A stretch of DNA of 64,000 bases from contig NZ_JBBDNQ010000010.1 of assembly GCF_040877505.1 (NCBI RefSeq), forward strand, positions 1 through 64,000. The letters are read 5' to 3'. A program made the position numbers and the translations under genes. Origin of the DNA: Pseudohongiella sp040877505 (lineage in GTDB: Bacteria; Pseudomonadota; Gammaproteobacteria; Pseudomonadales; Pseudohongiellaceae). Within the stretch, counting starts at the first letter, position 1, and each line of letters starts with the position of its first letter. The notes beneath the pieces were generated by a model. The model was not told where the DNA came from and did not search any database. It saw nothing but the letters and a program-made list of their open reading frames with translations. Of this stretch, positions 52,394 through 61,158 are shown in pieces.

Positions 52394-53238
52394 ATGCTGC
52401 TCACTTACAGCTAAATGAGCAGGTGCGCTTCGGCAATGATCTGCCGTTTGTCCTGATTGGCGGCATGAACGTCCTGGAGTCAGCCGAGCTGGCCATGGAG
52501 GTCGCCGCGCACTATGTGGACGTCTGTGGTCGGCTGGGTATTCCGTATGTGTTCAAGGCCTCCTTTGACAAGGCGAACCGGTCGTCGATCAATTCCTACC
52601 GGGGCCCGGGTCTGCAGAATGGCCTGAAGATACTGCAGGCCATCAAATCGAAATTTGACGTGCCGGTGCTGACCGATGTTCATGAACCGGCACAGGCCGA
52701 AGCAGTGGCTCAGGTGGCGGACATTCTGCAACTGCCAGCTTTTCTGTCGCGGCAGACCGATCTGGTGACGGCGATGGCGCGCACCGGTGCCTTCATCAAT
52801 ATCAAGAAAGCACAGTTCCTGGCGCCGGAAGAGATGCGGCATATTCTGCGCAAATTCGAAGAGGCCGGAAACAACAAGTTGATGCTGTGTGAGCGCGGCT
52901 CCAGTTTTGGTTACAACAATCTGGTGGTGGACATGCTGGGATTCTCGGTGATGAAAAAGTTCCGTTACCCGGTGATGTTTGATGTCACCCATGCCCTGCA
53001 GAAGCCCGGTGGCCTGGCCGCCAGTGCTGATGGCCGCCGCGCCGATGTCACCACACTGGCCCGGGCCGGCATGAGTCAGGGGCTGGCAGCGTTGTTTCTG
53101 GAGGCGCACCCGCAGCCGGACAAGGCGCTTTGTGACGGCCCCTGCGCGCTGCCGCTGGACAAACTGGAGGCGTTTTTGCTGCAAATGAAACAGGTCGATG
53201 ATCTGGTGAAAACGTTCCCGACAATCGATACCGAATAA
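52390..53238 (+). CDS. kdsA: 3-deoxy-8-phosphooctulonate synthase
   Basis: A 282-residue TIM-barrel enzyme condensing arabinose 5-phosphate with PEP to Kdo-8-phosphate for the LPS core. Typical stretches are FKASFDKANRSS, PVLTDVHEPAQ, QLPAFLSRQTDLV and MFDVTHALQKPGG. An asparagine stands at the metal position (IKKAQFLAP region plus CERGSSFGYNNL), pointing to the metal-independent class; this last point is inference. The ATG overlaps the pyrG stop. Eno follows 62 bases later. Confidence 0.96.
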   Translation: MNAAHLQLNEQVRFGNDLPFVLIGGMNVLESAELAMEVAAHYVDVCGRLGIPYVFKASFDKANRSSINSYRGPGLQNGLKILQAIKSKFDVPVLTDVHEPAQAEAVAQVADILQLPAFLSRQTDLVTAMARTGAFINIKKAQFLAPEEMRHILRKFEEAGNNKLMLCERGSSFGYNNLVVDMLGFSVMKKFRYPVMFDVTHALQKPGGLAASADGRRADVTTLARAGMSQGLAALFLEAHPQPDKALCDGPCALPLDKLEAFLLQMKQVDDLVKTFPTIDTE

Positions 53239-53300
53239 CGGGTCAGAAAAGCACTCGCTAAGAAAAGCATCTAAACAGACAAAGCAGAACAGGAAATACT

Positions 53301-54596
53301 ATGGCTATCATCAAAGACATCTGCGCACGTGAAGTGCTGGATTCCCGCGGCAATCCCACCGTTGAGGCAGACGTGACGCTGGACAATGGCATCATGGGCA
53401 GTGCCTGTGCACCTTCGGGCGCCTCCACCGGTTCACGCGAAGCCCTGGAGCTGCGCGACAAGGACCCTTCACGTTACTTGGGCAAAGGCGTGTTGAAGGC
53501 AGTTTCGCATATCAACAAGGATATTCGTGATCTGCTGCTGGGTCATGATGCTGCTGATCAGGCGACAATAGACAAGATGATGATTGACCTGGACGGAACT
53601 CCGAACAAGGCCAAGCTCGGCGCCAATGCCATTCTGGCGGTGTCACTGGCTGCGGCCAAGGCTGCGGCCCAGGCCAATAAACAGCCCTTGTATGCATGGA
53701 TCGCAAAGTTGAACGGCACCCAGGACAGCATGAGTTTGCCGGTGCCGATGATGAACATTATTAACGGTGGTGAGCACGCGGACAACAATGTTGATATCCA
53801 GGAATTCATGGTGCAGCCGGTGGGTGCACCCACCTTTGCCGAAGCGCTGCGTTATGGCGCCGAAATTTTCCACAGCCTGAAATCGGTTCTGAAGCAACAG
53901 GGGCTGAGCACAGCAGTGGGCGATGAAGGCGGTTTTGCCCCCGACCTGCCGTCCAACGCGGCGGCGCTCGATGCCATCACCAAGGCCGTAGAGAGCACCG
54001 GCCTGAAGATGGGCAGTGATATCCGCCTGGCGCTGGATTGTGCCTCATCCGAATTCTACAAAGACGGTAAATACAATCTAAAAGGTGAAAACGCCGTTTA
54101 TGATGCGGCGCAATTTACTGACTACCTGGCAAAGCTGTCTGTCGATTACAACATCCTGTCCATTGAAGACGGCATGGATGAAAGCGACTGGGACGGCTGG
54201 GCGCGCCTGACGCGAAAAATCGGCAACAAGGTGCAACTGGTTGGTGATGATCTGTTTGTGACCAATACCGATATTCTGGCGCGCGGCATTGATGAAGATA
54301 TCGCTAACTCGATTTTGATCAAATTCAATCAGATCGGTACACTGAGCGAAACGCTGGCAGCGATCCGCATGGCACGAAAAGCAGGGTATACTGCTGTGAT
54401 CTCACACCGTTCGGGTGAAACCGAAGACACCACGATTGCGGACCTGGCGGTTGCAACCGGTGCGGGTCAGATCAAAACCGGTTCACTGTGCCGCTCGGAT
54501 CGTGTTGCCAAGTATAATCGACTGCTGCGTATTGAGCAGGAACTGGGCAGCAAGGCGATTTATCGCGGCATTGAGGAGTTCCGTCACGTTAACTGA
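53301..54596 (+). CDS. eno: Enolase
   Basis: A 431-residue glycolytic enzyme interconverting 2-phosphoglycerate and PEP; in many bacteria it is also part of the RNA degradosome. Signature segments are REVLDSRGNPTVEADV, NGGEHADNNVDIQEFM, GDEGGFAPDLPS, the metal-site SIEDGMDESDWDG and SHRSGETEDTTIADLAVA. AGGAA lies 7 bases before the ATG. It comes directly after kdsA, which uses PEP, and before ftsB as in Pseudomonas. Confidence 0.97.
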   Translation: MAIIKDICAREVLDSRGNPTVEADVTLDNGIMGSACAPSGASTGSREALELRDKDPSRYLGKGVLKAVSHINKDIRDLLLGHDAADQATIDKMMIDLDGTPNKAKLGANAILAVSLAAAKAAAQANKQPLYAWIAKLNGTQDSMSLPVPMMNIINGGEHADNNVDIQEFMVQPVGAPTFAEALRYGAEIFHSLKSVLKQQGLSTAVGDEGGFAPDLPSNAAALDAITKAVESTGLKMGSDIRLALDCASSEFYKDGKYNLKGENAVYDAAQFTDYLAKLSVDYNILSIEDGMDESDWDGWARLTRKIGNKVQLVGDDLFVTNTDILARGIDEDIANSILIKFNQIGTLSETLAAIRMARKAGYTAVISHRSGETEDTTIADLAVATGAGQIKTGSLCRSDRVAKYNRLLRIEQELGSKAIYRGIEEFRHVN

Positions 54597-54629
54597 CCGC
54601 CCTGACGACAACAACAGAGTCTCTGGCTT

Positions 54630-54899
54630 ATGAAAGCACTGGTGACAGCGCTGGTTCTGGTTTTGCTGGTCTTGCAATGGCGATTGTGGGTCGGTGACGG
54701 TGGCGTCGCCGACCTGAACCGGCTGGAAGAACAGTTGGCAGTGCAGCAGCAGGAAAACGAAGCTCTGCGCGAGCGCAACCAGATGCTGGAAAGCGAAGTG
54801 CTGGATCTGAAAAATGGCCTGGAGGCTGTGGAAGAGCGCGCGCGCGCCGACCTGGGCATGACGCGCAAAGATGAAACCTTTTACATGATTATCGAATAG
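54630..54899 (+). CDS. ftsB: Cell division protein FtsB
   Basis: An 89-residue bitopic division protein that joins FtsL and FtsQ at the septum. A single transmembrane helix spans about residues 3-20, followed by a periplasmic coiled coil (about 28-70, with LEEQLAVQQQENEALRERNQ) and the short conserved tail ARADLGMTRKDETFYMI. Size and position between eno and ispD are the usual ones. Confidence 0.94.
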   Translation: MKALVTALVLVLLVLQWRLWVGDGGVADLNRLEEQLAVQQQENEALRERNQMLESEVLDLKNGLEAVEERARADLGMTRKDETFYMIIE

Positions 54900-54903
54900 G
54901 CCT

Positions 54904-55695
54904 ATGACGATCTGGGCTGTTGTCCCCGCTGCCGGTATTGGCAGCCGCATGCAGGTTGCCATCCCCAAACAATATCTGCGAATCAACGGGCAGACAGTGT
55001 TGTCGCTGACGCTTGCGCGGCTGTCAGCTCTGGCGCAGGTGGAGCGTATCATGCTGGTGCTGAGCCCGGACGACAGACACTGGGCGCGGCACAATTCAGT
55101 CTATAACCCGGAGCGCGACAAAGTACTGACCTGCGTGGGCGGTGAAGATCGCTGGCAGTCGGTACTCAATGGCCTGGACGCGCTGGCCGGGTTGGCGGGA
55201 CCAGATGACTGGGTGCTGGTGCACGATGCCGTGCGCCCGTGTGTTCGGGTCGATGATATGTTGCGTTTGCTGGAACTGGCCGCAGGCGAGGGCACAGGCA
55301 AGGGCAAGGGCGCAAAAGGTAGCAGCGGTGGTTTGCTGGCGTTGCCGGTGAGTGACACCCTGAAGCGTGCTGACAGTGAGCGTCATGTTGTGCAGACCGT
55401 CGACCGCGACGCGTTGTGGGCCGCCTGCACGCCACAACTGTTCCCGTTTCAGCGCTTGCGTGATGCCTTACGTGCAGCATCAGCGGCAGGTGTCACACTC
55501 ACTGATGAGGCCTCGGCCATGGAATGGGCTGGCGAGCATCCGCAACTGGTGCCTTGTCACAAGGACAATATCAAGATTACCTATGCAGAGGATCTGCAAC
55601 TGGCGGAATTGATTCTGCAGGCGCAGGCGCAGGCGCTGGAGACACGCGCCACGGCTGAAACTGGAACACAGGCATATACAGGCATACTGGAATGA
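54904..55695 (+). CDS. ispD: 2-C-methyl-D-erythritol 4-phosphate cytidylyltransferase
   Basis: A 263-residue MEP-pathway enzyme coupling MEP with CTP. The nucleotide loop VPAAGIGSRM is at 7-16 with the catalytic Lys in PKQYL. VLVHDAVRPCV and the TLKRAD region are normal, and NIKITYAEDL ends the core. A short low-complexity Gly/Lys insertion (GEGTGKGKGAKGSSGG, about 128-143) and an Ala/Gln-rich C-terminal tail make it longer than E. coli IspD (236). It overlaps ispF by four bases. Confidence 0.95.
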   Translation: MTIWAVVPAAGIGSRMQVAIPKQYLRINGQTVLSLTLARLSALAQVERIMLVLSPDDRHWARHNSVYNPERDKVLTCVGGEDRWQSVLNGLDALAGLAGPDDWVLVHDAVRPCVRVDDMLRLLELAAGEGTGKGKGAKGSSGGLLALPVSDTLKRADSERHVVQTVDRDALWAACTPQLFPFQRLRDALRAASAAGVTLTDEASAMEWAGEHPQLVPCHKDNIKITYAEDLQLAELILQAQAQALETRATAETGTQAYTGILE

Positions 55696-56180
55696 AAGAT
55701 ATCAGAACCGGACATGGTTATGACGCACACCGGTTCGCCGAGCCCGATGATCAACGCGCCTTGATACTGGGCGGTGTCACCATACCCTATGAGCGCGGAC
55801 TGTTGGCGCACTCTGATGGTGACGCGCTCATCCATGCGTTGTGTGATGCCATACTGGGCGCGCTCGGACGTGGTGATATAGGCCGTCATTTTCCGGATAA
55901 TGATGCGGCCTACAAGAATGTAGACAGTGCTCTGTTGCTGCAACAGGTCGTGTCTATGGTGGCAGACGGTGGCTGGACGCTGGCCAACGCAGACATGACG
56001 ATTCTGGCACAGGCACCCAAAATGGCGCCACATATCCCGGCCATGTGCAAACGACTGGCGGAGTTGCTGAATGTTGACGTGGCGCGTGTCAATGTGAAGG
56101 CATCAACGACCGAGGGCATGGGATTTGTCGGGCGCCGCGAAGGTATCGAAACCCACGCTGTTGTTGTGTTGTACCGCTAG
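55692..56180 (+). CDS. ispF: 2-C-methyl-D-erythritol 2,4-cyclodiphosphate synthase
   Basis: A 162-residue trimeric zinc enzyme forming MEcPP in the isoprenoid pathway. The metal-binding GHGYDAHRF motif is at about 8-16, and HSDGDALIHALCDAILGALG and the C-terminal KASTTEGMGFVGRREGI are typical. The ATG overlaps the ispD stop. Its TAG stop is followed without a gap by the truD GTG. Confidence 0.97.
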   Translation: MKDIRTGHGYDAHRFAEPDDQRALILGGVTIPYERGLLAHSDGDALIHALCDAILGALGRGDIGRHFPDNDAAYKNVDSALLLQQVVSMVADGGWTLANADMTILAQAPKMAPHIPAMCKRLAELLNVDVARVNVKASTTEGMGFVGRREGIETHAVVVLYR

Positions 56181-57230
56181 GTGGAGCTGCCGCCGCTGCC
56201 CCGGTCTCTCGGCACGCCTTTGTTACAGGCCCGATTCAAAGTTGCGATGGATGACTTTGTGGTCAATGAAGTGCTGGGTTTTGAGTGCAGCGGGGAGGGT
56301 GAGCATCTGTGGCTGCAAGTGCGCAAGACCGGCATTACCACCAGTGACGTTGCCGGGCGCCTGGCGCGGGCCACCGGACTGCGCCAGGGTGATATCAGCT
56401 GGTCGGGACAAAAGGACAAACACGGTGTCTGCACGCAATGGTTCAGCCTGCACTGGCCCAAAAACAGTGCCGGCCATGACCTTGGCGGCCTGGCGCAGAT
56501 CGAGTCGGACGATTTGATTATTGAGCAGCAGTTGCGCAACAGCCGCAAGTTGCGCCGCGGCAGTCATCGCAGCAACCAGTTCCGCATTCGTTTGCGTGAT
56601 GTCAAGGCGGCAGACGGGGTGTCATTGAGTGACGCCTGGCAGGATCTTGACATTCGCATGCAGGCCATTGAGCACTCGGGGGTGCCGAATTATTTTGGTG
56701 AGCAGCGCTTCGGTCACGCTAACCTGGCCAATGCCGAAGCCTGGTTTGCCGGTAAAACCAGGCCGCGCGGTCGACTGGAACGCGGCATGTGGCTGTCTGC
56801 GGCCCGCTCGGCGCTGTTTAATGCGGTGCTGGCCCGGCGTGTGGCGGCCGGCAACTGGAACCGCTGGTTGCCGGGCGATGTCATGAACCTGAATGGCAGT
56901 GGCAGTGTTTTTGTCTCCAGCGCAGATGACGCAGACCTGCCGCAACGACTCGCCGACATGGATATTCACCCGACCGGCCCGTTGTGGGGACAGGGTGCGC
57001 TGGCCAGCCGGGATTCGGCGGCAGCACTGGAACAGGCAGTGGCAGATGAGATGGCTGTCTTCAGTGCGGCGTTGCCGCGCTACGGATTGCAACAGGAACG
57101 GCGCAGTTTGCGTTTGCCGGTTAAGGCTTTAGACTATCGGCGGCCTGATGACGGCACGCTGGAGATTGAATTCACGCTGCCGACGGGGACCTATGCCACG
57201 GCAGTATTACATGAACTTTGTGGCTATTAA
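56181..57230 (+). CDS. truD: tRNA pseudouridine(13) synthase
   Basis: A 349-residue enzyme making pseudouridine 13 in tRNA-Glu and others. The catalytic Asp lies in GQKDKHGVCTQWF (about 75-87), and the family motif NYFGEQRFG follows around 173-181. The only plausible start is GTG at 56181, directly after the ispF stop, with no separate Shine-Dalgarno, so translation is probably coupled. Its stop codon is the first part of an 18-bp tandem repeat (57229-57300). Confidence 0.94.
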   Translation: MELPPLPRSLGTPLLQARFKVAMDDFVVNEVLGFECSGEGEHLWLQVRKTGITTSDVAGRLARATGLRQGDISWSGQKDKHGVCTQWFSLHWPKNSAGHDLGGLAQIESDDLIIEQQLRNSRKLRRGSHRSNQFRIRLRDVKAADGVSLSDAWQDLDIRMQAIEHSGVPNYFGEQRFGHANLANAEAWFAGKTRPRGRLERGMWLSAARSALFNAVLARRVAAGNWNRWLPGDVMNLNGSGSVFVSSADDADLPQRLADMDIHPTGPLWGQGALASRDSAAALEQAVADEMAVFSAALPRYGLQQERRSLRLPVKALDYRRPDDGTLEIEFTLPTGTYATAVLHELCGY

Positions 57231-57300
57231 GAACTGCATCGCAGGTAAGAACTGCATCGTCGGCAATAACTGCATCGTCGGCAATAGCTGCATAGCCGGG
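57229..57300. repeat. 18-bp tandem repeat between truD and pcm
   Basis: Four units of exactly 18 bases (57229-57246, 57247-57264, 57265-57282, 57283-57300) with the core AACTGCATCGTCGGCAAT. The first unit includes the last two bases of the truD stop. In another frame they would read a period-6 peptide (NCIVGN), but no start or family supports translation. In related genomes surE occupies this position. Confidence 0.85.
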
Positions 57301-57338
57301 CAGGCTCGCTTTAACATGACACATAAGGGAACGATTGC

Positions 57339-58025
57339 TTGAACACTCCAAATCTGGCCGGCATAGGCATGACCTCGCAACGCACCCGCGAACGCATGAT
57401 TGCCTCACTGCTTGAAAAAGGCATCAAAAACTGGGCGGTGCTTGATGTCATGCGCACCACGCCGCGTCATATTTTTCTGGATGAAGCGCTGTCGCATCGG
57501 GCCTATGAAGATACCGCGCTGCCCATCGGCTATAGCCAGACCATTTCGCAGCCCTTTGTGGTGGCACGCATGACCGAGGCGGTGCTGGGCAATCGCGCGC
57601 CGGAGCAGGGTAAATTACCCCGGGTACTGGAGATCGGCACCGGCTGTGGATACCAGACGGCGGTGATTGCACAGCTTGCTGAACGGGTGTGGACGGTGGA
57701 GCGCATTCAGCCCTTGCTGGAAAAAGCACGCCGAAACCTGTCATTGCTCAATGTGCGCAATGTGCGTTCCAAACATGATGATGGCAGTCTGGGCTGGGCC
57801 GAACATGGCCCCTTTGATGCCATCATTGCAGCGGCGGCGCCGCAACAGGTGCCAAATGAGCTGATGGCGCAACTGGCTGATGGCGGACGGCTGGTGATTC
57901 CGGTGGGTTCAGAGCGCGGTGGTCAGGAACTGTTGTTGATTGAGCGCGAGGGTGATGCTTTCAATCGCCAGGTGCTGGAAGCGGTCAATTTTGTGCCCCT
58001 GTACATTGGCCAGGTGCAGTACTGA
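57339..58025 (+). CDS. pcm: Protein-L-isoaspartate O-methyltransferase
   Basis: A 228-residue repair enzyme that methylates isoaspartyl residues in aged proteins. The SAM motif VLEIGTGCGYQTA is at about 93-105, and YEDTALPIGYSQTISQP in the N-terminal part is diagnostic. TTG 57339 has AAGGGA 8 bases upstream; ATG 57369 (reading MTSQRTRERMI) would give a more usual length but lacks a ribosome site. The stop overlaps the DUF368 start by one base. Confidence 0.93.
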   Translation: MNTPNLAGIGMTSQRTRERMIASLLEKGIKNWAVLDVMRTTPRHIFLDEALSHRAYEDTALPIGYSQTISQPFVVARMTEAVLGNRAPEQGKLPRVLEIGTGCGYQTAVIAQLAERVWTVERIQPLLEKARRNLSLLNVRNVRSKHDDGSLGWAEHGPFDAIIAAAAPQQVPNELMAQLADGGRLVIPVGSERGGQELLLIEREGDAFNRQVLEAVNFVPLYIGQVQY

Positions 58026-58885
58026 TGGCAACAGTATCGTTGTTCCGGGCCCGCCTGGTGTTGTTCCTGAAGGGCATGGCGATGGGCGTGGCGGATTCGG
58101 TACCGGGTGTGTCCGGCGGTACCATTGCAGTCATCAGCGGTATCTACGAGGCATTGATCGACGCCCTGAAGCAATGTCACCCACTGGCGCTGAAAACGCT
58201 CTGGCAGCAAGGGCCGCGTGCATTCTGGCAGCAGATTCACGGCGCGTTTCTGTTCACGCTGTTAGCCGGCACACTGCTGAGCCTGGTGTTGATGGCCAAT
58301 ACCGTGCTGTATCTGCTGGAGACGTATTTTGTCCTGGTGATGGCCTTTTTTATGGGCCTGGTACTGGCGTCATGCTTTTTGCTGCGCGCTGATGCCGGGC
58401 GCTGGACACTGTTCAAAGGCCTGCTGTTTGGTATTGGTTTCATGCTGACGGCGTTGACGGCCATACTCAATCCGATGGCTGGCAGTACCGCACTGGTCTA
58501 CATCTTTTTCAGCGGCATGATTGCCATTTGCGCCATGATTCTGCCGGGCATATCGGGTGCTTTTATCCTGCTGCTGCTGGGCGTGTATGAATACGTGCTG
58601 GGTGCGCTGCGCAGCTTCCAGCTGGAGGTGATCCTGGTATTTGCGCTGGGCTGCGTCATTGGTCTGCTGTCCTTCGCGCATCTGTTGTCGTGGACATTTC
58701 GTTATTACCGCGAACAATCCTATGCCTTTCTGATCGGCATGCTGGCGGCCTCTCTGATTGTGTTGTGGCCCTGGCGTGATGCGTCAGTGCCAGCCGCTGA
58801 CGCGGGCACCCTGGTGGCAGCCTTGCTCTGCGCGGCAGCGGGTTTTGGGCTTATTCTGGCATTTTCGCGCTGGGCACGTGCTTGA
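58025..58885 (+). CDS. DUF368 membrane protein, polyprenyl-phosphate transporter (PopT-like)
   Basis: A 286-residue integral membrane protein with about eight hydrophobic segments. The two DUF368 signatures are present: ADSVPGVSGGTIAVISG (about 23-39) and LPGISGAFILLLLGVYEYV (about 173-191), an internal repeat of the P-G-(V/I)-S-G motif. DUF368 proteins were recently shown to return undecaprenyl phosphate to the cytoplasmic face of the membrane. That function is applied here from the family. uppS, which makes the lipid, is in the same window. The gene is inserted between pcm and nlpD and starts on the last base of pcm. Confidence 0.88.
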   Translation: MATVSLFRARLVLFLKGMAMGVADSVPGVSGGTIAVISGIYEALIDALKQCHPLALKTLWQQGPRAFWQQIHGAFLFTLLAGTLLSLVLMANTVLYLLETYFVLVMAFFMGLVLASCFLLRADAGRWTLFKGLLFGIGFMLTALTAILNPMAGSTALVYIFFSGMIAICAMILPGISGAFILLLLGVYEYVLGALRSFQLEVILVFALGCVIGLLSFAHLLSWTFRYYREQSYAFLIGMLAASLIVLWPWRDASVPAADAGTLVAALLCAAAGFGLILAFSRWARA

Positions 58886-58977
58886 CGTGGCATCCTGAGG
58901 CGCTGCAGTTTATGATGGGCCGTCTCATTGCTGTTTAAGTCGTTTGAGTCGTTCAAGTTGTTTCAGGTGTTATTGTC

Positions 58978-60090
58978 ATGAGTCAGTCCAAGCACGCCAT
59001 CCCGACCGTCCCCCACAAGGTTTTTCGCCGATCGGCAGGCGCTTTAATGTTATTGCTGCTGGCTGCGTGTGGCAGTACCTACCAGGCGCCCATGGATGAT
59101 CGCAGCAGCGCTCTGGAACGCTCGCCACCGGTGATTGTGCCCAGTGGCCAGACGGCGCCGACACCACGCCGCAGCGGGCCGGAAATCGCATCGACTGGCA
59201 ATGACGGCAGCAGTGCATCAAACAGCAACAATGGTGATTCTGTCGGCGCCAGCGCCACGGTTGTCAGGCCGGTCACACTGGGTGGCGGCATCGGGCGTAC
59301 AACTCTCGGTCGCAGCACTCTGCCTGCCTCTGGCGATCAGGCGCAAGCGAGCCAGCCACAAGCCAGCCAGCCGCAAGTGGCTGTCAGCAGCGAGCGTCAG
59401 GCCGAGCCAGCGGCGGCACCCGGCAGAACTCAGGCGCGAACGCACACTGTAGCCCGGGGCGACACCCTGTATTCCATCGCCTGGACCCACAATATTGACT
59501 ACCGGCGCCTGGCGCTGGTCAATAACCTGTCGGCACCGTACACCATCTATCCTGGGCAGCAGTTGAATCTGAGTGACTCGGGGGTTTCCGAATCTGCGAT
59601 CAGTGCGCTGCCTGATATTCCGGCATCGCCTGCCGGTGAATTGGCGGTCAGTGGCGGTCAGCGTCCACAGGCCGCGATTGATGCCCGACGTACCGGCATT
59701 ATCACGACCCGCGAGGTAGAGGGAGTCAACTGGCAGTGGCCGGCTGATGGCCGCATGCTGAGCATGTTTTCTGAATCAGGCAGCAGCCGTGGCATCGATA
59801 TTGCCGGTGTCCAGGGGCAGGCCGTGTACGCCGCGGCCGATGGTGATGTGGTGTATGCCGGCAGTGGTATTCAGGGCGCCGGTAATCTGGTGATTCTGCG
59901 CCACAGCGCCCGCCACCTGAGTGCGTATATGTACAACCGTGACATGGTGGTGAGCGAAGGAGACCGTGTGCGTGCGGGTGACAAGGTTGCCGAAATGGGA
60001 TCCGGTCCCGGCGGGCGCGATATGCTGCATTTTGAGGTTCGGGTTGATGGCAAACCCACGGATCCGGTGAGGTTCCTGCCCAGCCGTTGA
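58978..60090 (+). CDS. nlpD: Lipoprotein NlpD, amidase activator with LysM and degenerate M23 domain
   Basis: A 370-residue outer membrane lipoprotein that activates the septal amidase AmiC in E. coli. Signal with lipobox LLAAC (Cys31); long Ser/Gln/Pro-rich disordered linker (about 40-150); LysM peptidoglycan-binding domain (about 154-199, HTVARGDTLYSIAW); C-terminal LytM/M23 domain (about 250-368). The catalytic metal ligands appear lost: RGID at 270-273 in place of the H-x-G-x-D motif, and MLHFE (348-352) in place of H-L-H. This fits an activator rather than an enzyme. It precedes rpoS as usual. Confidence 0.93.
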   Translation: MSQSKHAIPTVPHKVFRRSAGALMLLLLAACGSTYQAPMDDRSSALERSPPVIVPSGQTAPTPRRSGPEIASTGNDGSSASNSNNGDSVGASATVVRPVTLGGGIGRTTLGRSTLPASGDQAQASQPQASQPQVAVSSERQAEPAAAPGRTQARTHTVARGDTLYSIAWTHNIDYRRLALVNNLSAPYTIYPGQQLNLSDSGVSESAISALPDIPASPAGELAVSGGQRPQAAIDARRTGIITTREVEGVNWQWPADGRMLSMFSESGSSRGIDIAGVQGQAVYAAADGDVVYAGSGIQGAGNLVILRHSARHLSAYMYNRDMVVSEGDRVRAGDKVAEMGSGPGGRDMLHFEVRVDGKPTDPVRFLPSR

Positions 60091-60242
60091 ACTCCCCTGT
60101 GCAGCGGCGCTGACTGAGGTGCTGGCTGCTCCGCTATCTGTTTCTTTGTCTGCCGTGTTATCCGAATTGTGATATCGCGCACAGTTTCCAGTATCCAACA
60201 GCCGTATTCTCGTTTGATGTCTTTTTTGTCGGCGTTTTGCTG

Positions 60243-60251
60243 TGATATTGT
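60243..60251 (+). promoter_or_regulatory. Candidate rpoS-proximal extended -10
   Basis: TGATATTGT (60243-60251) resembles an extended -10 about 30 bases before the rpoS start, with only a T-rich stretch where a -35 would be. In E. coli the main rpoS promoter lies inside nlpD, so this is a tentative second start. Confidence 0.3.
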
Positions 60252-60282
60252 CTGATCGTTCCTCTAATAACAAAAAGGAAGA

Positions 60283-61155
60283 ATGATCGATATGGAAATA
60301 TATGGAATCAATGCTACGGATAGCATTTCTGCAGACGCCGAACAACGTTATATCAAAGACATCAGCCCCATTGCCGTGCTCGGCTACGAACAGGAACTGG
60401 AACTTGCGCGTGCCGCGCGTGCGGGCGACACTGCCAGTCGAGAGGAGATGATTCGTCATAATCTGCGCCTGGTCATCAGCATTGCCAGACGTTTTCGCCA
60501 TCGTGGCCTGGCCCTGCTGGATATGGTGGAAGAGGGCAACATCGGTCTGATGCGGGCCGTAGACAAGTATGACCCTGAACGCGGCTTCCGGTTTTCCACC
60601 TACGCAACCTGGTGGATACGGCAGGGTATTGAACGCGCGATCATGAATCATGCCCGCAATGTCCGCCTGCCGGTGCATGTCATCAAGGATATCAGTCAGT
60701 GCCTGCGTAACGAAATGGAGTTGTCACACCGCCTTGGTCGGCGGCCCCGACGACGCGAGCTGGCAGAGCACCTGTCGCGGCCACTGGCCGAGATGGAAGA
60801 CTTATTGAGTTGTCATGAATCCAGTTACGACTCGGGTGAATCATTACCTGATACAGATTCACTGGACGCGGACACATTGCTGGATGAGATGCGCGGTACC
60901 GATCCCGCACAACGGCAGCACAGGGCCAGCAGCTGCCGGACCCTGCACCGCTGGCTGGCCGAACTGAGTCTGCGTCAGCGCGATGTGCTGGTCCGTCGGT
61001 TTGGCCTGGACGGGTACCGGCCGGGCACGCTGGAGCAGGTGGGTGAGGATGTGGGGTTGACGCGGGAGCGGGTCAGACAGATCCAGATTGATGGCATGCG
61101 TCGTCTGCGCCGACTGGCGGCGCGCGATGGTTGCGATCTGGATGCGCTTTTCTGA
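60283..61155 (+). CDS. rpoS: RNA polymerase sigma factor RpoS
   Basis: A 290-residue general stress/stationary-phase sigma factor. Region 1.2 and 2 are intact (DAEQRYIKDIS, IRHNLRLVISIARRF, GLALLDMVEEGNIGLMRAVDKYDPERGFRFSTY split over 2.1-2.4, then ATWWIRQGIERAI). Lys135 in VHVIKDIS is at the position where RpoS has Lys and RpoD has Glu. Region 4.2 shows LTRERVRQIQIDGMRRLRRL. It is about 40 residues shorter than E. coli RpoS (330), with a shortened N terminus and C terminus. AAGGAA lies only 3 bases before ATG 60283; ATG 60292 is an alternative. Position between nlpD and fdxA is classical. Confidence 0.93.
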   Translation: MIDMEIYGINATDSISADAEQRYIKDISPIAVLGYEQELELARAARAGDTASREEMIRHNLRLVISIARRFRHRGLALLDMVEEGNIGLMRAVDKYDPERGFRFSTYATWWIRQGIERAIMNHARNVRLPVHVIKDISQCLRNEMELSHRLGRRPRRRELAEHLSRPLAEMEDLLSCHESSYDSGESLPDTDSLDADTLLDEMRGTDPAQRQHRASSCRTLHRWLAELSLRQRDVLVRRFGLDGYRPGTLEQVGEDVGLTRERVRQIQIDGMRRLRRLAARDGCDLDALF

Positions 61156-61158
61156 CGA

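Noticed and set aside
57148..57342. Frame encoding a period-6 peptide (NCIVGN units)
   Set aside because: It overlaps truD out of frame and has no ribosome site; the periodicity comes from the 18-bp DNA repeat.
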